Positions 1 through 8,086 of a stretch of DNA of 41,068 nt are shown piece after piece (within the stretch, counting starts at the first letter, position 1; each line of letters begins with the position of its first letter). A model generated the notes under the pieces. That model made no database searches and was not told the origin of the DNA. It saw only the letters and a list, made by a program, of their open reading frames with translations. The stretch comes from an uncultured Alphaproteobacteria bacterium. Lineage in GTDB: Bacteria; Pseudomonadota; Alphaproteobacteria; RF32; CAG-239. Location of the stretch: positions 1 through 41,068 of the forward strand of contig CALXWC010000014.1 in NCBI GenBank assembly GCA_944392265.1. The letters run 5' to 3'. The position numbers were made by a program, and so were the translations under genes.

Positions 1-148
1 TAGATACGAGGCATTTTCCTGCAAGGTATGGAGATTGTTTTTTTTTTTTTTTATCACCTTTTTCTATTTATAAGTTAAAGCAACATCTTGTATCATACCA
101 TAAAATATAATAATATAACAATATATTTTCACTGCTATTGAGAAATAA
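1..148. other. Intergenic start of window, with T15 run and possible promoter
   Basis: No gene is visible. An uninterrupted run of 15 T lies at 38-52. A weak promoter candidate for the following gene is TTGTAT (88-93), 17 nt, TAATAT (111-116). The start codon at 149 has no strong SD, only a GAGA a few bases upstream. Confidence 0.35.
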
Positions 149-2815
149 ATGCGAAAAATTTGGTCTTTTTTTATTTTTTTGAGTGTTATTTTCTTTTCTT
201 GTACAGCGCTTGCTCAAGAAGAAAATAAATCTGCGTCTGAAGACAGTTTTTATAATCAGGTCGCTAAAATCTTTTATAATTATGCTAAAATAAATAAAGA
301 TTATCCGGGAAACAAAATTGAACAAAGTTTGTTACCCGAACTTGAAAAAATGTATCCCTTTATGACGGAAAACGAGCTAGAAGAAGCCGAAAAAACTTAT
401 AGAGCAAGGATTAAAGTTTTTCGTTATTTTAAGGAAAAGTATCAAGAATATAAGGAAAAAATTCTTATTCCTTCCGCACCGCCGCTTGATTTGCCGGAAT
501 CTCATTATGATTTGCAAAAAAATTATAATTATATTGAATCAAAAGATGGAAAACCCGTTGTCGTGCAAGATTTTAAGTCCGTTTTGAGCTACGGAATGAA
601 TAAAAGAGATTTCGAGGCAATGGAGGCTTATCGAAAGAAAAAGTTAAGAGAAGAAAATCCGGAGATAGATGATTTTGCCAAAATAGGGGATTTGTTATCA
701 GATATTGAATGGCAAAAGGTTTTGCTCTACGGCTTTGTTTATGATAATCCTTTTACCGGAAAAAAAGGTATCGGTGATTGGGTTAAAGGTAAAAATTCTG
801 CCGTTCGTTTATTGAGTAAGCAAAGTGAAGTAAAAGACAACAATTTAAACTTTGTTATGCAGTTCCATATTGACAAACAAAATATGGTGGCTTGGAGTGA
901 AGAAAAAAATGTTTTGCCACCGTCTTTTGATTTTTCAAAATCTCAAAACTTGCAAAATATAAAAGTAAATTGGCCGATTGTTCAGCGTGTTATTGATAAA
1001 ACAGATGATAATATTTTAGGCTTTATGAACGGTTTTGCTTTGCCGATTACGGCTGAGGTGATTGATAAAAACAAACCGGTTTTATTAAACGCTTTGGTCA
1101 AATTTTCTGTTTGCGGAAATAATGAGTGTCAAGAACAGAGCTTAAACCCAAGCTTGAAGTTAGAAGTCGGGAAGAATCTGTTAGATTCAGGTGTGGCAAA
1201 TTATGTGACAAAGGCTTATGCAAATTTGCCGCTTGAAAAAAATGAATATATTAACGTTACAAAAGTGTTCTTTGAAAAAGAACCTGTTCCGTCTTTAGTC
1301 GTGAATTTTGAATTGAAAAAATCTCCGGAAAAGATACAGATATTTGCACAAGGCTTAAGTCATCAAAAGCTTAAAAGACCTAGAATAAGCATTAACAGAG
1401 ATATGGTTTCTGCCAGATTTGAATTGAAAAATCCGCAAGAAAATATTGTTGATACAAAATTTGAAATTACAATTAGCATTAACCCTTATGATAATATGCG
1501 CAAAGTTTTTGAAGTCGAAGATACACCTATGCTCGATTTTGAAGGAAACCGCTTGTCTTTAGGGTTGATTTTTATGGCTTTTGTAGGTGGGTTTATTCTT
1601 AACTTTATGCCTTGTGTTTTTCCTGCATTATCATTGAAGTTTTTGAGCCTTATTCGATATGGAAAAATGTCTGAAACACAAATCAGAAAAAGTTTTGCAT
1701 ATACTAGTATCGGAATTATGAGCGCGTTTGCTTTTTTGATTGTTTTATTGATGGTGTTAAAATATTTCGGGGTTGCCATAGGGTGGGGAATGCAGTTCCA
1801 AAATCCATATTTTATTGTAGCTGTATGTTTTGTTATGGTATTGTTTATTGCTCATATTAATTCTTGGATTAACTTGTCTGTCCCGCAAGTCTTGATAGAT
1901 AAGTTTAATCAGAAATTAAGTAAAATAAACAATGAAGACTTCTTAAATCTTTGTGCCGGATTTTTTATTGTGTTGGTTGCCACACCTTGTACGGCTCCTT
2001 ATTTGGGAACGGCAATCGGTTTTGCTTTAGCCGGAGATTATTTTGATATCTTCTTAATTTTGAGTTTTGTCGGTTTGGGCTTGGCTTTGCCTTATATTTT
2101 ATTATCGGTTTATCCAGACTTGGGATATTTTATGCCCAAACCCGGAGCTTGGATGGCAAAGTTTAATTATGTTATGGTGCTTTTGCTTGTTATAACCTTG
2201 TGTTGGTTGATGTCTTTATTATTAGCTCAGACAAACTGGAATACAATAAAATGGGTGATTTTTTCTTTCTTTATTTCTTTGTTTAGCTTGTATTTCAGAC
2301 GCTCGGTTTTGAATGCGATTGACAACCAAAATGAAGACGAATTTGTTCGAAATTATGCTAAAAATATTTTTAAGAAAATTGTTTTTTATTTGATGTTGAT
2401 TTTGGCTGTTGTTTGCTTTTATAAGGCCGATAAAGCCTTTAGAATCAGAATGGCAGAAGTTGCTTTGACTAAAGAAGTTAAGATTGATAAGGCTGAGATT
2501 AATGAATTGATTAAAAACGGTCATATTGTGATTGTGAAAGTGGGGGCTGATTGGTGTCTGACTTGCAAGTTTAATGATTTGACTGTGTTTAATAATTCCG
2601 GCTTACAATCGATAAATGATTTTTATAAGGTCAAATATATAGAGGTGGATTGGACCGATTATGATAAAGGTGTATTAGAATTTATGCGCCAATATGGTCG
2701 TTCGGGCTTGCCATTTTATATCATCTTTAGCCGAAGCGTGCCTGACGGTATGGTTCTGCCTGAAGTGTTGAGCGATATGGATTTGACCAAAGTAATTAAA
2801 GCGTTTGCCGATTAA
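149..2815 (+). CDS. dsbD: DsbD/ScsB-like thiol:disulfide interchange protein
   Basis: Membrane reductase that would carry electrons from cytoplasmic thioredoxin to periplasmic thiol proteins. Seen: a signal peptide of about 22 residues ending ALA; a periplasmic region with a C-x4-C pair (C322, C327) like the DsbD alpha domain; a multi-span membrane domain (about 465-770) with MPCVFP (C489) and ATPCTAP (C614), the two redox cysteines of the family; and a C-terminal thioredoxin domain with W-C-x-x-C (C803, C806). At 888 aa it is clearly longer than classical DsbD (about 570 aa). The excess is an N-terminal stretch (about 23-190), rich in charged helix, that I do not recognise. The MPCVFP form resembles ScsB-type members more than E. 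coli DsbD. It is transcribed alone and ends at a bidirectional terminator. Family assignment is firm; the subfamily and the role of the N-terminal part are inference. Confidence 0.88.
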   Translation: MRKIWSFFIFLSVIFFSCTALAQEENKSASEDSFYNQVAKIFYNYAKINKDYPGNKIEQSLLPELEKMYPFMTENELEEAEKTYRARIKVFRYFKEKYQEYKEKILIPSAPPLDLPESHYDLQKNYNYIESKDGKPVVVQDFKSVLSYGMNKRDFEAMEAYRKKKLREENPEIDDFAKIGDLLSDIEWQKVLLYGFVYDNPFTGKKGIGDWVKGKNSAVRLLSKQSEVKDNNLNFVMQFHIDKQNMVAWSEEKNVLPPSFDFSKSQNLQNIKVNWPIVQRVIDKTDDNILGFMNGFALPITAEVIDKNKPVLLNALVKFSVCGNNECQEQSLNPSLKLEVGKNLLDSGVANYVTKAYANLPLEKNEYINVTKVFFEKEPVPSLVVNFELKKSPEKIQIFAQGLSHQKLKRPRISINRDMVSARFELKNPQENIVDTKFEITISINPYDNMRKVFEVEDTPMLDFEGNRLSLGLIFMAFVGGFILNFMPCVFPALSLKFLSLIRYGKMSETQIRKSFAYTSIGIMSAFAFLIVLLMVLKYFGVAIGWGMQFQNPYFIVAVCFVMVLFIAHINSWINLSVPQVLIDKFNQKLSKINNEDFLNLCAGFFIVLVATPCTAPYLGTAIGFALAGDYFDIFLILSFVGLGLALPYILLSVYPDLGYFMPKPGAWMAKFNYVMVLLLVITLCWLMSLLLAQTNWNTIKWVIFSFFISLFSLYFRRSVLNAIDNQNEDEFVRNYAKNIFKKIVFYLMLILAVVCFYKADKAFRIRMAEVALTKEVKIDKAEINELIKNGHIVIVKVGADWCLTCKFNDLTVFNNSGLQSINDFYKVKYIEVDWTDYDKGVLEFMRQYGRSGLPFYIIFSRSVPDGMVLPEVLSDMDLTKVIKAFAD

Positions 2816-2821
2816 AAAAAG

Positions 2822-2856
2822 AAAAACTCATCTTCCAAAAGGAAGGTGAGTTTTTT
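2822..2856. terminator. Bidirectional terminator, copy 1 of a duplicated 42-bp element
   Basis: An 11-bp stem (ACTCATCTTCC / GGAAGGTGAGT, one G-T pair) with an AAAA loop has an A tract before it and a T tract after it. It lies between convergent genes and can end both. The same 42 bp recur at 3371-3412. Confidence 0.85.
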
Positions 2857-2871
2857 ATGAGGTTAGGCTCG

Positions 2872-3246
2872 CTATTTCGGAAGCCCATTATATACAAGCT
2901 CATCAAGGATGTTCCTTAGAGCATATTCATCTTTTTTGAATATATAGGCATAGAACTTATATATAATATAGCTGATTGCGTAGATTATGGCTAAGGCACA
3001 AAAAAGCGCAACAATAGGAAACATTATTATTCCGGCTACAGTTACAAGTAGTCCTAATAAATCAGGAATGTAAAGTAAATTTCCTTCATTCCAAGTTTCT
3101 ACAATTATATCGGTCATTTTTCCCAAATAAAGCCACGGAACAGTTACTCCGCTGACCATAAACAACGTCATAAAAAAAGCTGTCATCCAAGATTTTACAT
3201 GGTAGCAAATGGTTTTTACTTTCTTAATAATACTTTTCTTTTCCAT
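2872..3246 (-). CDS. Small membrane protein, unrecognised
   Basis: A 124-aa protein that I do not recognise. It has a basic N-terminus (several Lys in the first 10 residues), a hydrophobic segment at about 20-42, a longer hydrophobic stretch at about 63-98 (one long or two short membrane helices) and a charged C-terminal tail. It would sit in the inner membrane with both ends cytoplasmic if there are two helices. It has its own promoter candidate (3289-3317), an SD-less A-tract leader, and copies of the same terminator on both sides, so it is a self-contained transcription unit. The start is the first ATG and gives the only sensible frame. Confidence 0.65.
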   Translation of the reverse strand: MEKKSIIKKVKTICYHVKSWMTAFFMTLFMVSGVTVPWLYLGKMTDIIVETWNEGNLLYIPDLLGLLVTVAGIIMFPIVALFCALAIIYAISYIIYKFYAYIFKKDEYALRNILDELVYNGLPK

Positions 3247-3288
3247 AATTCTTATTTTTTTTAATTAGTAATATTTTTTCTAGCTAAA

Positions 3289-3317
3289 TTTATATCACAA
3301 AATGAGGAGGGTGGCAA
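3289..3317 (-). promoter_or_regulatory. Sigma-70-type promoter for the small membrane gene
   Basis: Read on the minus strand: TTGCCA (-35, 5/6), 17-nt spacer, TATAAA (-10, 5/6), about 40 nt before the start codon at 3246. Confidence 0.6.
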
Positions 3318-3370
3318 GTATAAAAATAGACAATTTTGTCAAAAAAATATTGAGGAGAATTTTAGTTTAA

Positions 3371-3412
3371 AAAAGAAAAACTCATCTTCCAAAAGGAAGG
3401 TGAGTTTTTTTT
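3371..3412 (-). terminator. Terminator of the rnhA operon, copy 2 of the 42-bp element
   Basis: Base-for-base the same 42 bp as around 2822-2856, again with A and T tracts on both sides. It sits just downstream of rnhA (minus) and upstream of the small membrane gene, so its natural role is to end the protease-ispH-rnhA transcript. Confidence 0.82.
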
Positions 3413-3420
3413 GTGGGGCT

Positions 3421-3867
3421 TTAGTCTTTTTCTAAAAAGCTTTTGGCGGCATCGCGGGCGAGTTTGTCCACGCGCTCGTTTTCAGGGTGTCCGTTATGAC
3501 CTTTGACCCAAACCCATTTGATTTTGTGCTTGGGCAACAAACTATCCAGTTCTTGCCAGAGCTCTAAATTTTTGACGGCAGATTTTTTGTTGGTGGTGCG
3601 CCAGCCATTTTTCTTCCAGTTAGGCATCCATTCATTCACACCATCCATAACATAACGGCTATCGGTATAAAGCGTGATTTCACATTCTTTTTTTAGGGCT
3701 TTAAGTGCTTCTATGACTGCGGTTAATTCCATGCGGTTGTTGGTGGTTTGCGCTTCTCCGCCGCTCATTTCTTTTTCAATTTCGCCATAGCGTAAAATTA
3801 CGCCCCAACCGCCGGCTCCAGGATTGCCGGAACAAGCTCCGTCGGTAAAAATTTCAATAGCAGTCAT
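3421..3867 (-). CDS. rnhA: Ribonuclease HI
   Basis: Cleaves the RNA strand of RNA-DNA hybrids in replication and R-loop removal; cytoplasmic. All catalytic residues of the E. coli-type enzyme are present at nearly the same numbering: D9 in the [11 protein letters not shown] opening, E47 in MELTA, D69 in YTDSRYV, H124 in KGHNGHPEN and D134 in ERVDKLAR. The length of 148 aa is normal. It keeps the basic handle region around 80-95 (WKKNGWRT). It is the last gene of an operon, 7 nt after the AlbA_2 gene, and is followed by a terminator. Confidence 0.97.
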   Translation of the reverse strand: MTAIEIFTDGACSGNPGAGGWGVILRYGEIEKEMSGGEAQTTNNRMELTAVIEALKALKKECEITLYTDSRYVMDGVNEWMPNWKKNGWRTTNKKSAVKNLELWQELDSLLPKHKIKWVWVKGHNGHPENERVDKLARDAAKSFLEKD

Positions 3868-3874
3868 TTCTTAT

Positions 3875-4942
3875 CTATTCCATATTGATTAAAAATTCTG
3901 AGAAAAACTCGTTGATGAGCTTTTCGGGATGTTTCTCATTTCTGATAGCTTTTGCCACAAAAGAACGCAAGCTATTTTTTGCAATATGCACGTCAAAATC
4001 TTTGGGCGCACATTCATCTGCTCCAATCACGCCTTCTAAAACCAAATCTTCTTCCGCCAAAGGAGATAAGATAATATCTACGTTGCAAAACTTAAATATG
4101 CCTCTGGGCGGTAATCTTAACTCAGGCTTGGTAATAAGGTTTAGCTGATTGTCAATGCCGGGGATTGAATCCATTTGATTAAAGTTTGAAAATCTGACTT
4201 TGTTATATGCACCGCCGCTACTTTGAATTCGGCAGGTTAAATATATTTCTCTTGCAATGACGTTACTGACGTTTTCTGCATGGATGGCAAAGCTGATTTT
4301 GACATATTTTTTTGGTGCGTTTTTAATGTTAATCGGATAAATCAAATCTTCATCCGCATTATCCAAAACTTTGATTTGCTTATCTGCTAAAATCAACTCT
4401 ACATTAGGTTGCGGACGCTTGCCAAACATTCCGGCAATAACGGAATATGGCGCCGGAACATTATTGGAGCCGGAGCGAATATATATAGCGCCATTGGTGG
4501 TGGACATTAAGGGGGCTAAGTCTGATTTTGGAATATAGGTGGCAATAAAGCCGTCTCCGTTTTTATCACAGCTGATAATGTGGTTCCTGACCTTGTTGTG
4601 GCTTGGAATGGTGCAGCCTGAAATGGCATTTTCCAACCAGCTTAAAAAACGGTGTACGTTTTTAACCTTAACCTTGGCTTTTGCCACATCGCCGATTTCA
4701 TGATCGCGGGCGCATTCCACACCCCAGATAATCACACCGCCTTCAGAATTGCCAAATCCGGAAATGGCTTTAGATAGATTTTTGCGGTCATCTCTGTGCA
4801 AGGTCACAAAGTTTTTCCCAACCGAAACCGCTTGTTTGAAATCTAAAAACAACTCCTCGGTTTGTTGGTTGATTATAAACTCATCAATGGCATCTTCACC
4901 AAAGTAGATGAGCTTTTGAAAAATATCTTCGGCACGAGACAT
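3875..4942 (-). CDS. AlbA_2 (Schlafen-type) domain protein
   Basis: Residues about 25-165 match the AlbA_2 putative DNA/nucleic-acid-binding domain found in bacterial 'divergent AAA' and Schlafen-like proteins: an E-x-LFLDFKQ strand, a conserved AISGFGNSEGGVIIWGV segment, and a later GAIYIRSGSNN strand. The C-terminal half (about 180-355) looks like a beta-rich domain that I cannot name; no ATPase motif is visible. Such proteins are often transcriptional regulators or defence-associated, but the function here is unknown. The start is set by AAGGAGG six bases upstream of the ATG at 4942. It is co-transcribed with ispH (15 nt upstream) and rnhA (7 nt downstream), in the place where many alphaproteobacteria have thrB. 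Confidence 0.72.
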   Translation of the reverse strand: MSRAEDIFQKLIYFGEDAIDEFIINQQTEELFLDFKQAVSVGKNFVTLHRDDRKNLSKAISGFGNSEGGVIIWGVECARDHEIGDVAKAKVKVKNVHRFLSWLENAISGCTIPSHNKVRNHIISCDKNGDGFIATYIPKSDLAPLMSTTNGAIYIRSGSNNVPAPYSVIAGMFGKRPQPNVELILADKQIKVLDNADEDLIYPINIKNAPKKYVKISFAIHAENVSNVIAREIYLTCRIQSSGGAYNKVRFSNFNQMDSIPGIDNQLNLITKPELRLPPRGIFKFCNVDIILSPLAEEDLVLEGVIGADECAPKDFDVHIAKNSLRSFVAKAIRNEKHPEKLINEFFSEFLINME

Positions 4943-4957
4943 GAGCGCCTCCTTATT

Positions 4958-5890
4958 TTAGAGTTTAAAATCTACTTTCTCATACTCTACTTTTATCGGT
5001 ATTATATTAATATTATCATAATATTTTTGTAATTGGTAGAGTAAATCTTGAATCAGGTATTCAGGCGCTGAGGCGCCGGCTGTGATGCCGATGTTTTTTA
5101 TGCCTTTTAATGAAGTAAAATCAAGCTCTTGATAATCATCAATCAAAATGGCTTCTTTTGCGCCGTTTTTTAAGGCAACTTCTTTTAACTGTTTGGAGTT
5201 AGAAGAATTTTTTGAGCCGATGACAATGCATAAATCCACCTCTTTTGCCATTTCTTTAACCGCTTTTTGACGATTGGTGGTGGCAAAGCAGATGTCGTCT
5301 TTTTTCATTTCTGAAATACTGCCGAATTTTTGTTTTAATACGGCAACAATCTCTTTGGTATCGTCTACGGAAAGGGTGGTTTGGGTAACAAAACCAATGT
5401 TTTGAGAATTAGAGACTTCTAAGGTTTCAATATCTTCAAGCTTGCTGATGACATGTAATTTGGCGCTTGGTGGAATTTGTCCGATGGTGCCGATAATTTC
5501 AACATGGTTAGGCTTGCCGATGACAATGATTTCCATATCATTTTTATAAAGTCTTTTTATTTGATTATGCACTTTGGCAACCAGCGGGCAGGTGGCATCA
5601 ATCGTCTTAATTCCTTGTTTTAAGGTTTCATCAACCACACTTTGCGGAACACCATGCGCTGAAAAAATCAATGGTCTTGTTTTATCTTGCATTTCTGACA
5701 AATCATCTATAAAAATCACGCCTTTGTTTTTGAGGTCTTCTATCACATGTTTGTTATGGACAATTTCGTGTCTGACATATACCGGAGCGCCAAAGTCATC
5801 TAAGGCTTTTTCAACCAGAGCAATAGCACGTCTGACACCGGCACAAAAACCTCTGGGCTCGGCAATGTATATATTTACGCTTTCGGACAT
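4958..5890 (-). CDS. ispH: 4-hydroxy-3-methylbut-2-enyl diphosphate reductase (IspH/LytB)
   Basis: Last step of the MEP isoprenoid pathway: reduces HMBPP to IPP and DMAPP with a 4Fe-4S cluster; cytoplasmic. The three cluster cysteines are C16 (EPRGFCAGVRRA), C101 (DATCPLV) and C201. Substrate-site residues H45, H79 (SAHG), H129, E131 and T171 are also in place. The length of 310 aa is typical. It starts 2 nt after the stop of the M16 protease gene, with its GGAA SD inside the end of that gene, so the two are translationally close or coupled. Its presence says the organism makes isoprenoids by the MEP route rather than the mevalonate route. Confidence 0.97.
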   Translation of the reverse strand: MSESVNIYIAEPRGFCAGVRRAIALVEKALDDFGAPVYVRHEIVHNKHVIEDLKNKGVIFIDDLSEMQDKTRPLIFSAHGVPQSVVDETLKQGIKTIDATCPLVAKVHNQIKRLYKNDMEIIVIGKPNHVEIIGTIGQIPPSAKLHVISKLEDIETLEVSNSQNIGFVTQTTLSVDDTKEIVAVLKQKFGSISEMKKDDICFATTNRQKAVKEMAKEVDLCIVIGSKNSSNSKQLKEVALKNGAKEAILIDDYQELDFTSLKGIKNIGITAGASAPEYLIQDLLYQLQKYYDNINIIPIKVEYEKVDFKL

Positions 5891-5892
5891 TC

Positions 5893-7155
5893 TTATATTT
5901 CCATTAATTTTTTCAATTCATCATATGAGGCATATTTATCAATTGAGCCTAATAATGAATAGGTGGGGTTGGTGGCAAAAATTTTGTTGGCTGAATTTTG
6001 AATATCTTCTAATGAAACGTTCTCTATCATTTCAACCATTTCTTCAACCGGAATAATACGGTTAAAAATGAGCATCTGACGTGCCAAAATTTCTGCTGTG
6101 GAAGAACAACTCTCTAAGCCCATTAACATACTGGCTTTGAGTTGAACTTTTGCTCTTTCCAACTCTTTTGCGCTGACTTTTTCTTGACGGATTTTTTTGA
6201 TTTCAGTGGCTACTACCGGCAATAGTTGTTCCAGCTCTTGTTTGCCGGTGCCGGCATAAATACCAAACAAACCGGTTTGCGTATGAGAGTTGGCAAATGA
6301 ATATACCGTGTATACCAAGCCTCTTTTTTCTCTGATTTCTTGGAACAAACGTGAAGACATTCCACCGCCCAAAATGGTGGATAAAATAATGTTTGGATAA
6401 TAGTCTTTGCTTTCATATCTTGCGCCTTCAAATCCGAGCAAAACATGAGCTTGTTCTATATCTCTTTTTTCTATTGAAAAACCGCCGGTGTATTTTTGAG
6501 CTTCCGGAATGAAAGATGTTTTTTCCTGCAGGTTGCTCATTCTTTGTTCAATCATTTTAACAAAGGCATCATGCTCAATATTACCAACCGCGCAAACAAT
6601 CATATTATGAGCGGCATAGTTGGTTGAAATATATTGGCGCAAAGTATCGCCATTAAAGCTTCTGACTTTTTCTGCCGGACCTAAAATGGTGCGCCCCAAA
6701 GCTTGATTGGCAAAAGCGGCTTCTTGGAAATAATCGAAGATAATGTCATCGGGGGTGTCTATGCTTTGTTTGATTTCTTGCACCACAACTTCTCTTTCTT
6801 TGACCAATTCTTCTTCGGCAAAAGTTGCGTTTTGTAAAATATCGCAAATAACATCGGCAGCCAACTCGGCATCATTTTTGAGCATTTTGGCATAATAGGC
6901 GGTAAACTCACGAGAAGTATAAGCATTCATCTGTCCGCCAACATCTTCAATCTCTTCAGAAATTTGCAAAGCCGTTCTTTTCTTTGTTCCCTTAAAGCAA
7001 GTGTGTTCAAAAAAGTGAGAGATACCGTTCATTGCTTCTTTTTCATAAGCAGAACCTGTATTTACCCACACACCTAAAGAAACACTTTCCAAATTTGAAC
7101 GGGTGGAAGTGATTATTCTTAAACCATTTTTTAGGCTGCTCATTTGCCACTGCAT
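5893..7155 (-). CDS. M16 family zinc metallopeptidase (processing-peptidase-like)
   Basis: Zinc peptidase of the pitrilysin/mitochondrial-processing-peptidase type. The inverted zinc motif H47-F-F-E50-H51 is present, and the third ligand E127 lies exactly 76 residues after H51, as in the beta-MPP branch. The first half (1-210) is the active M16 domain. The second half (210-420) is the catalytically silent M16_C domain, with a GGGMSSRLFQEIREKRG segment. No signal peptide is visible, so it is probably cytoplasmic. The start at 7155 has AGAAGGT eight bases upstream. It is the first gene of the operon with ispH, the AlbA_2 gene and rnhA. Alphaproteobacterial relatives are the bacterial counterpart of mitochondrial MPP. 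Confidence 0.9.
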   Translation of the reverse strand: MQWQMSSLKNGLRIITSTRSNLESVSLGVWVNTGSAYEKEAMNGISHFFEHTCFKGTKKRTALQISEEIEDVGGQMNAYTSREFTAYYAKMLKNDAELAADVICDILQNATFAEEELVKEREVVVQEIKQSIDTPDDIIFDYFQEAAFANQALGRTILGPAEKVRSFNGDTLRQYISTNYAAHNMIVCAVGNIEHDAFVKMIEQRMSNLQEKTSFIPEAQKYTGGFSIEKRDIEQAHVLLGFEGARYESKDYYPNIILSTILGGGMSSRLFQEIREKRGLVYTVYSFANSHTQTGLFGIYAGTGKQELEQLLPVVATEIKKIRQEKVSAKELERAKVQLKASMLMGLESCSSTAEILARQMLIFNRIIPVEEMVEMIENVSLEDIQNSANKIFATNPTYSLLGSIDKYASYDELKKLMEI

Positions 7156-7256
7156 TTTTTATTACCTTCTTTCTTATAAATATTCTTGTTATTTAGCCTT
7201 AAATTATTATATATTCCTTAATAAATTAATTATGAACAAAAAGAAAGGAAAATATT

Positions 7257-7934
7257 ATGTCTGAGCGTCCTCAAATTGCAGTTGTTCTCGCCGGATGCGG
7301 TGTTTTTGACGGGAGTGAAATCCATGAAGCCGTGTTGACCATGCTTGCTATTGACCAACTTGGAGCAGATTATCAATGTTTTGCGCCAAACACATGGCAA
7401 GCTCGTACCATAGATCATTTTACCGGTCATGCCACAGCCATTGCCGGAGATGAAGATAATCGCAACGTGTTGGCCGAATCGGCACGTATTGCGCGAGGTC
7501 AAATTAAAGACTTGCAAGAATTTAAGGCCAAAGATTATGACGCCATCATCTTTCCGGGTGGTTTCGGAGCTGCTTTGAATTTGAGTGATTTTGCCGTTAA
7601 AGGTGCTGAGTGCGAGATTAACCATGAAGTACGTCGTGCTATAGAAGAAAGCTATGATGAAGGTATTGTCATTGGGGCAATGTGTATTGCACCGACTGTG
7701 ATTGCCCGTGTTTTGGGCAAACATCATGTCAAACTTACGATCGGTAATGATACAAAAGTTGCCGCCGGCTTGAAAAAAATGGGTGCTGAACATGAAAATA
7801 AGGCAGTGACTGAAGTTTGCGTTGATGAAGAGCATAAGATTGTGACCACACCTTGTTATATGTTGGCAAACTCCATTAAACAAGTGGCCGAAGGAACGCA
7901 TAATCTTGTGGATGCCGTTCTAGAACTTATCTAA
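7257..7934 (+). CDS. elbB: ElbB/ES1-type DJ-1/PfpI-family protein (glyoxalase-like)
   Basis: Matches the ElbB (isoprenoid biosynthesis protein with amidotransferase-like fold, ES1) branch of the DJ-1/PfpI superfamily, some members of which show glyoxalase activity. Features seen: the opening VVLAGCGVFDGSEIHE; FPGGFGAALNLS around 99-110; and the nucleophile-elbow-like cysteine C143 in GAMCIAP. The length of 225 aa is usual (about 220). AAAGGA precedes the ATG. It is transcribed alone, divergent from the M16 protease, and ends in a strong terminator. The physiological substrate in this organism cannot be read from sequence. Confidence 0.92.
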   Translation: MSERPQIAVVLAGCGVFDGSEIHEAVLTMLAIDQLGADYQCFAPNTWQARTIDHFTGHATAIAGDEDNRNVLAESARIARGQIKDLQEFKAKDYDAIIFPGGFGAALNLSDFAVKGAECEINHEVRRAIEESYDEGIVIGAMCIAPTVIARVLGKHHVKLTIGNDTKVAAGLKKMGAEHENKAVTEVCVDEEHKIVTTPCYMLANSIKQVAEGTHNLVDAVLELI

Positions 7935-7938
7935 AAAT

Positions 7939-7970
7939 TAAAGCTCTCAAATGAGAGCTTTTTTTATTTT
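7939..7970 (+). terminator. Terminator of elbB
   Basis: A 9-bp stem AAGCTCTC / GAGAGCTT with an AAAT loop and a following T tract, 6 nt after the stop codon. Confidence 0.88.
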
Positions 7971-8086
7971 CAATATACATTCGTGCAAGTTAATAAAAAC
8001 TCTTGAAATCTTTTATAAAAGAGTGGATATTTCCGAAAAATAGATTACATTTATTTGCAGTTGTTTCTGAAATAATGAGGATTAAT

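Noticed and set aside
7230..7901. Minus-strand frame of 223 codons opposite elbB
   Set aside because: elbB is a clear family member on the plus strand; the antisense frame has a His/Asn/Phe-rich shadow composition.
8003..8086. Longer N-terminus for the RND adaptor
   Set aside because: It would bury a clear lipoprotein signal, while GAGG stands right before the ATG at 8087.
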